Origin: Ceratodon purpureus
Lineage: Eukaryota > Streptophyta > Bryopsida > Pseudoditrichales > Ditrichaceae
Length of the DNA: 64,000 nt
Reading direction: 5' to 3'
Assembly (NCBI GenBank): GCA_014871385.1
Contig: CM026426.1
Location: 71,249,377-71,313,376 of the forward strand
In this document: positions 59,581 to 64,000 of the stretch, piece by piece
Numbering within the stretch: the first letter of the stretch is position 1
Layout: every line of letters begins with the position of its first letter
Notes under the pieces: model-generated
Seen by the model: the letters and a program-made list of their open reading frames with translations, nothing else
Databases searched by the model: none
What the model was told of the DNA's origin: nothing
Translations under genes and position numbers: made by a program

Positions 59581-62119
59581 TCAAGCTCAAATCTCATCTT
59601 CATCTCCAATAAATGCATCATCTTCTTCATCAGAATTCTCTTCTTCCTCGCAAAATCCTTGTGTCTGCTGTATGGCTCCTTGAGAAAACCTTCATACAAA
59701 TCCTCCTCCTCATGTTCCTACAACATCAACAAGAGGTAGAGGTTATTAAAGAGAAAGCTTACAACCTGCAATAATTGAGCCTGCTGCTCAATTCAAGCTG
59801 CGAGCGCAGCAAACCAAAACACCTGTAATTGTATCTTTAGTACCGAAGAGAGTTGACCAGTTCCTTGTGATTTCACAACCAGAGCAACAAATGTACCAAT
59901 GAAGAAAGCCTACACAAGTGTCTTCGGCACGGAAGAGAGTTCAAGACACAAACAACGATGCTTCACTTCAGCTGCAATTAAACTAATCAAGACCAGCTAA
60001 AGCATATTCTCAACCAAGTTTTGCTCTCCAGGCACAAATTTAGCTGCAAATGTACATAATCATGTCACGTTCAGATCACAGAATCACATCAAGTGATAAG
60101 TTAAAAATGAAACACAACAAAATAGTGGTCCAAAACAGATTATGGTTTGGAAATTTACCCGAACGTTTGTAGGTGTTGTAGATGGGCCATTGCTCGACGT
60201 CTTCGTGCTCTTGACCTTTGATGCCTTTTGAACCGGTTCCAAGCAAATGAAAGATGGCGTCAATAACCAGGTAGCTTTATACATTAAAAAGAAAAAGCTC
60301 CCAGAGCAAAACCCATTAAAATATGTTTGGCTCCGAAGCAACATATCAAGGGTCTCAAGTAAACCTCCGAAGACAGGCTAGAGCATCCCAAGATCAGTCT
60401 TCGGCACCGAAGAAACTAGTCCAGTTACTTTCAATGAAAATTTTGATTTAGTTGGGAGCATCCCAGGAACTCTCTTCGGCACCGAAGGAACTTGTCCAGG
60501 CACCGAACGAACTTGACCTGCGTCGAAAACCAGAACAATCTCGAACCAACATTGAAAGTTTCACATTCTTCCAAGGTCAAGACCTCATTCGCACAGCTAT
60601 CCTGGTTACAAATACAGGGCCGCACATTGAACTACTTGACATTGCAATCTAATGGTAGACACCAACCAGATTGGAAGTTACCGTAGCAACAGGAAGAAGC
60701 AGACACCATAATTGCATTTCACTTCAAACCAATCGGCTCAAGGCGTTACCCACGAAACACAGAACTAAGATACCATCAACTAAGGAAGCAAAAACCACCA
60801 CTTTATCAATATTCACGGCCACAAACACCCGTTCAGTAAGCCATCTTACCCACCAGTAGGAAGAGGGTATGCGACTTAAAGTAAGGCTCTATCTCCCACT
60901 TTGAAGACGTTTCTTATATATGTTTGCAAGGTTCACCAAAGAGATTCACCAAGCCATCTTCCCATCTTGACACCCACTAATCTTTCATTCAAATGCGTTC
61001 CATTTTGTGCATCACAGCAGGTACAACATTACACCAGACACTGTATCTAAATTTGATGTTTAAATATCTCATCCTTTGAATATCACTAGTCTTGAATCAT
61101 ATACCAAGAAGACCTAATTGCTCAACAGATGAACCTAGAGCATCAGTAAGGAAATAGTACTCACATGTAGGATAATTACAACTCAAACACCATCGTACCA
61201 TTGTAATTCAGGAATCTGAACCATTGAACTCAAAACTATGAAGAAACCTGACAAACAGGACGCTCAATTTGAGAAAACCCTTGTCTCCAACAAAAATGCA
61301 CCAGAAAATAGACACTCAGTTGAAACAACACCAGTCAAAGCAAACAATGCAAACCATTGAAATCAGAATTGCAAACAGCAAAATTGAATCTGCTAAGAGG
61401 ATGAAATGCAAGCAAAGAATGTGCAGAATTCAGCTTCCTTTCTAAAACCTTGAGATACAATGCTGGAGGTTCAAAATCCTGACCTCCAGTGACAAAAACT
61501 CCTCACGACCCATGATCATCACCACTGCAAACACAGGAAAAAAGAGAGGTAGCACCAATACCAAGCTTACCTTCACCAAAACACAATCCACTACAAGATA
61601 AAAACCATGCATTGCAACAATTGAACAACTAACCTACACAAGGATCTCAAGACAAATCAGCGATGAGGCCAAGAAGCGTAGCTCAAATCATACCCAGGGA
61701 GCATTCTTGAATTGATGTTGTTGATGAATTTGTCGACTCGACAACCCGACGAGCACCCTACTAAATCAAAGAATAGTCGTTACTGAAAATAGCAATTCTG
61801 TGTTGTATCACATAGGTAGATGAATATATGATATCTAATGAAAAACTAGGATGGTATAACATTTACCTCTTTGTTCTCACAAGCAGACATCACGTCCAGT
61901 CAAGATTGGACCATATTTATCTAGTTGTGAACACCGAATTTTACACAGCTATGCTGAATGGGAACTATTATATCATCATAAAAATGCATTTGACAAAAAA
62001 CTAGATTACCCGTCTGTCAATTTCAAGTCATCATGGTCCAGCTCATAACAATATTACTAACACCTTAGCCTAGTTCAGTCACTAGAATTTCTGATCTACA
62101 TCGTATAGTGTCAAATGAT
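59581..62119. other. M2 intron-like and flanking DNA
   Basis: Apart from the palindromes no gene or repeat is recognised. CA-rich, with short open frames only. The right end of M2 should be within it but was not located. Confidence 0.3.
59836..60510. repeat. TTCGGYACCGAA palindromes upstream of the M2 ParB-like exon
   Basis: Sites at 59836 (TTTAGTACCGAA), 59933 (TTCGGCACGGAA), 60400 and 60475 (both TTCGGCACCGAA), plus half-sites near 60330, 60364 and 60499. Spacings of 97 and 75 bp repeat those of M1 intron 1 (95 and 75). Probable ancestor TTCGGTACCGAA, same GGTACC centre as M1 with different arms. Confidence 0.65.
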
Positions 62120-62280
62120 CATTAGGGGAAGATTGGGGTCTCCAACGGGCCTTTGGTCGGAATCTGTGCCTGAAAATTTGGCCATGCCCGTGCACTTTAC
62201 CTGCTGGCACCAATGGTGCCAGCACGTCGCCAAAAGGTCGCCAAATCGGCGTTCAGGGGGTCCAGCTAGCAGTCGCGCAT
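62120..62280. mobile_element. Terminus of a larger element related to the MITEs
   Basis: Starts CATTAGGGGAAGATTGGGG, then GTCTCCAACGGGCC, and for about 110 bp matches the reverse complement of the right end of MITE copies 1 and 2 (GCCCGTGCACTTTACCTGCT, GGTGCCAGCA). After ~62230 the sequence is new, so this is the end of a different, longer element continuing right. Confidence 0.65.
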
Positions 62281-62452
62281 GAAGGCTTCTCTCCCCCCGC
62301 GGGTGTATTCCCGCAGGATGAGAACGGAGCCTCTTCGCGCACGGTATCCGAGCATTGCAGAAGGGTGTCAACGGTGGTGGGCTTTATGAATTCCTACAAA
62401 ATAGACTCAGTTTGGCCACCTATCGGAATCGAGTTGCCGCTCCCCCTTTGAG

Positions 62453-62692
62453 ATGCAACGAGCAGAAGGTGTTGATGTCGAAATGCTGCCAACGGTCATT
62501 CCGAACCTCATGCGATCTTATGAGAGAGTTGTCGCGGTTGCGTTGTCAACCAAGATGGAGCGGTGGAGGACTCCAAAGGCTTCGTCAAATTTTTCGATTT
62601 GGGTTGTGGATGGTCACGCACTGTGCAATAGAGATTTAGGGTTTAGCTGTAGTGGTCTCCCAAACGCTACCAGCGGTCTGGCATCCACATAG
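62453..62692 (+). CDS. Possible first exon, unknown protein
   Basis: A short frame (MQRAEGVDVEMLPTVIPNLM ... KASSNFSIWVVDGHALCN) lies just inside the element end at 62120 and upstream of the next gene. It has a coding-like look but no recognised domain or splice proof. Confidence 0.25.
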   Translation: MQRAEGVDVEMLPTVIPNLMRSYERVVAVALSTKMERWRTPKASSNFSIWVVDGHALCNRDLGFSCSGLPNATSGLAST

Positions 62693-62899
62693 GTTGGAGA
62701 GAGTACCTGAGTTGGGAATTGGGGTTTTGGGATGAGGTTTAGGATAGGTCGTACCTTGCTTGCAACGCCATGGACGTCGGAATTGGCCGTTTGTGATGGC
62801 GGAGGGTGAGTTGACAACATGTAGTTCTTACGGTTGATGACAACGACGACAACATTTGTAAGTTTTTGAGTTCACAGTCAAAAATTTCATGCATTCTAG

Positions 62900-63821
62900 T
62901 GGTATGGCTAGACGGCCAAACTCCCTAGTACAGAGTGTCATCCTGCATAACACTCAAGATTTGGAGGGCAACTGGATCCCCATGAGGGTGGATCGTGATT
63001 CATGGGTTATGCTGAAACCAGCGTTGGATGAGCCTTGGGGTAGAGAGGCAAGGCGACATGGTGGAGAAAATTTTTGGGGGGCCTTCAATGCGCAGATCAG
63101 AGATTTCTCCTGGATCACCACGAAGCATGGAGCATGCGACCTCGATAAGGTGCTTGTGCAGCATGCATATCAGCCAAGGCATCTGCGCTTGGATCCCGCG
63201 GAGGCAGCAACCAATTTGGGTATGGCAAACTACCTGTACGCGTCGCTTTCAAAGGATTGGGTACATCCTCCATCTATCCTTGGTCCCATTCTTCTGCTCC
63301 ATGTTGAGATTGGAGAGGCAACACGGAATCGACAGAGCCACGCGGAGTTGCTGGACATAGGTACATTCTTTCTTGGTGGTCTGTATTTGCCTCCAACACG
63401 TGACACGCTATACGGGAAGGTTGAAGCACTCCCGCTTCCAGGGTTCAACGATGTGGAGTGGCCTTTGCCAGACATGCACACATCTGAGGCGTTTAGAACA
63501 AAGCTCACTCTCGATTTTGCAAATGCTATGAAAGCAACAACTAGTAGCAGCTTTGTCCACCAGCAATGGTTTATGCCAATCCATGTTATGGTTGATTTGT
63601 TTGCGGTAGCTGCTGACAGCATTAGGTGGACACCTACACTATTTGTTTTGAATAGTCCATCCGAGGCTCTGCAGAGCAGTCTGATGAACCCAAAGTGGAA
63701 CGAGAAGTTCCACATTAACCAAGATGTCATCAAGTGCGTTGCCAACAGGACCAGCATTGTCTTCCGCTATCATGTGGGAAGACAAACATTATACACCTGG
63801 CTGCCAACAAACAAGAATTAG
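62900..63821 (+). CDS. Unknown ~305-residue protein, possibly of the MITE-related element
   Basis: An intact frame follows an acceptor-like CATTCTAG at 62899; first ATG at 62904 (MARRPNSLVQSVILH). It is rich in Trp, Pro and aromatic residues: NWIPMRVDRDSWVMLKPALD, QHAYQPRHLRLDPAEAAT, GPILLLHVEIGEATRNRQSH, WPLPDMH, TPTLFVLNSPSEALQ and the end RQTLYTWLPTNKN. Predicted mixed alpha/beta, no signal peptide. I do not recognise it. Because it lies 0.8 kb inside the element terminus at 62120, it may belong to the autonomous partner of the MITEs. It may continue by splicing beyond 63821. Confidence 0.5.
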
Positions 63822-64000
63822 AAAAGAAGTAACATTCAGATGTAACAACGGGGCAGGCAACAAGCAATGGGTAGGTAGGTTTAGGGGCAACAAACCTTGG
63901 TCGCCCTTGGCAGGAGCAGGGCGTTTGTTGTGATCTGCGATGGACCAGGAGTGTCTCCAGTGACATCCTTGACCTTCTTCCACGGAAGCGCGGCCACAGA

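Overview
This is plant nuclear DNA, most likely from an early-diverging streptophyte (moss, other bryophyte or charophyte; I cannot fix the species). Evidence: spliced genes with GTAAGT donors, AT-rich spacers, a SET protein of the plant SUVR1/2/4 type, a FLYWCH/WRKY-like + SWIM Mutator-like transposase, a BED/DUF659 hAT transposase, and no bacterial gene organisation. I saw no rRNA, tRNA, CRISPR array, LTR retrotransposon or virus-like element. Almost all coding material belongs to DNA transposons or to genes they carry, mostly decayed through in-frame stops.

Layout. 0-3.7 kb: end of gene A, a secreted protein (gene B), and a coiled-coil/RING-like gene (C). 4.1-4.8 kb: three exons of an unknown minus-strand gene. 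About 5.2-16.15 kb: unit U1, with a spliced DDE-type transposase (+), a SUVR-type histone methyltransferase (-) and a coiled-coil/RING/charged protein (-), in spacers and introns packed with GTAC. 17.8-24.1 kb: unit M1, one long minus-strand gene joining a ParB-like domain to a beta-class (N4/N6) DNA methyltransferase; three of its introns hold arrays of GGTACC-centred palindromes on a ~96-bp pitch. 25.2-28.2 kb: MULE transposase. 30.2-34.2 kb: decayed TIR element. 34.6-37.6 kb: second, more decayed copy of A and C, without B. 39.0-49.8 kb: a 10.8-kb hAT with 9-bp TIR and imperfect 8-bp TSD, carrying transposase, kinase-like and coiled-coil/RING genes separated by G/C-rich arrays. 49.8-56.4 kb: unit U2, a second copy of the SUVR + coiled-coil/RING half of U1. 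58.8-60.5 kb: unit M2, a partial copy of M1 with its own variant palindromes. 62.1 kb to the end: terminus of the element from which two MITEs (19.8 and 52.3 kb) seem to derive, then an unrecognised gene.

How the parts fit together. U1/U2 look like one transposon family that pairs a transposase with an H3K9-methyltransferase homologue and a RING-like protein. M1/M2 look like a second family built from ParB-like and DNA-methyltransferase domains plus palindromes, resembling a ParB-parS or modification system moved into a plant transposon. GTAC recurs in both: densely in U spacers and at the centre of every M palindrome. A similar coiled-coil + RING-like module appears in the U elements, the giant hAT and the A/B/C locus. 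These functional links are inferences; the shared architecture and repeats are visible in the sequence.
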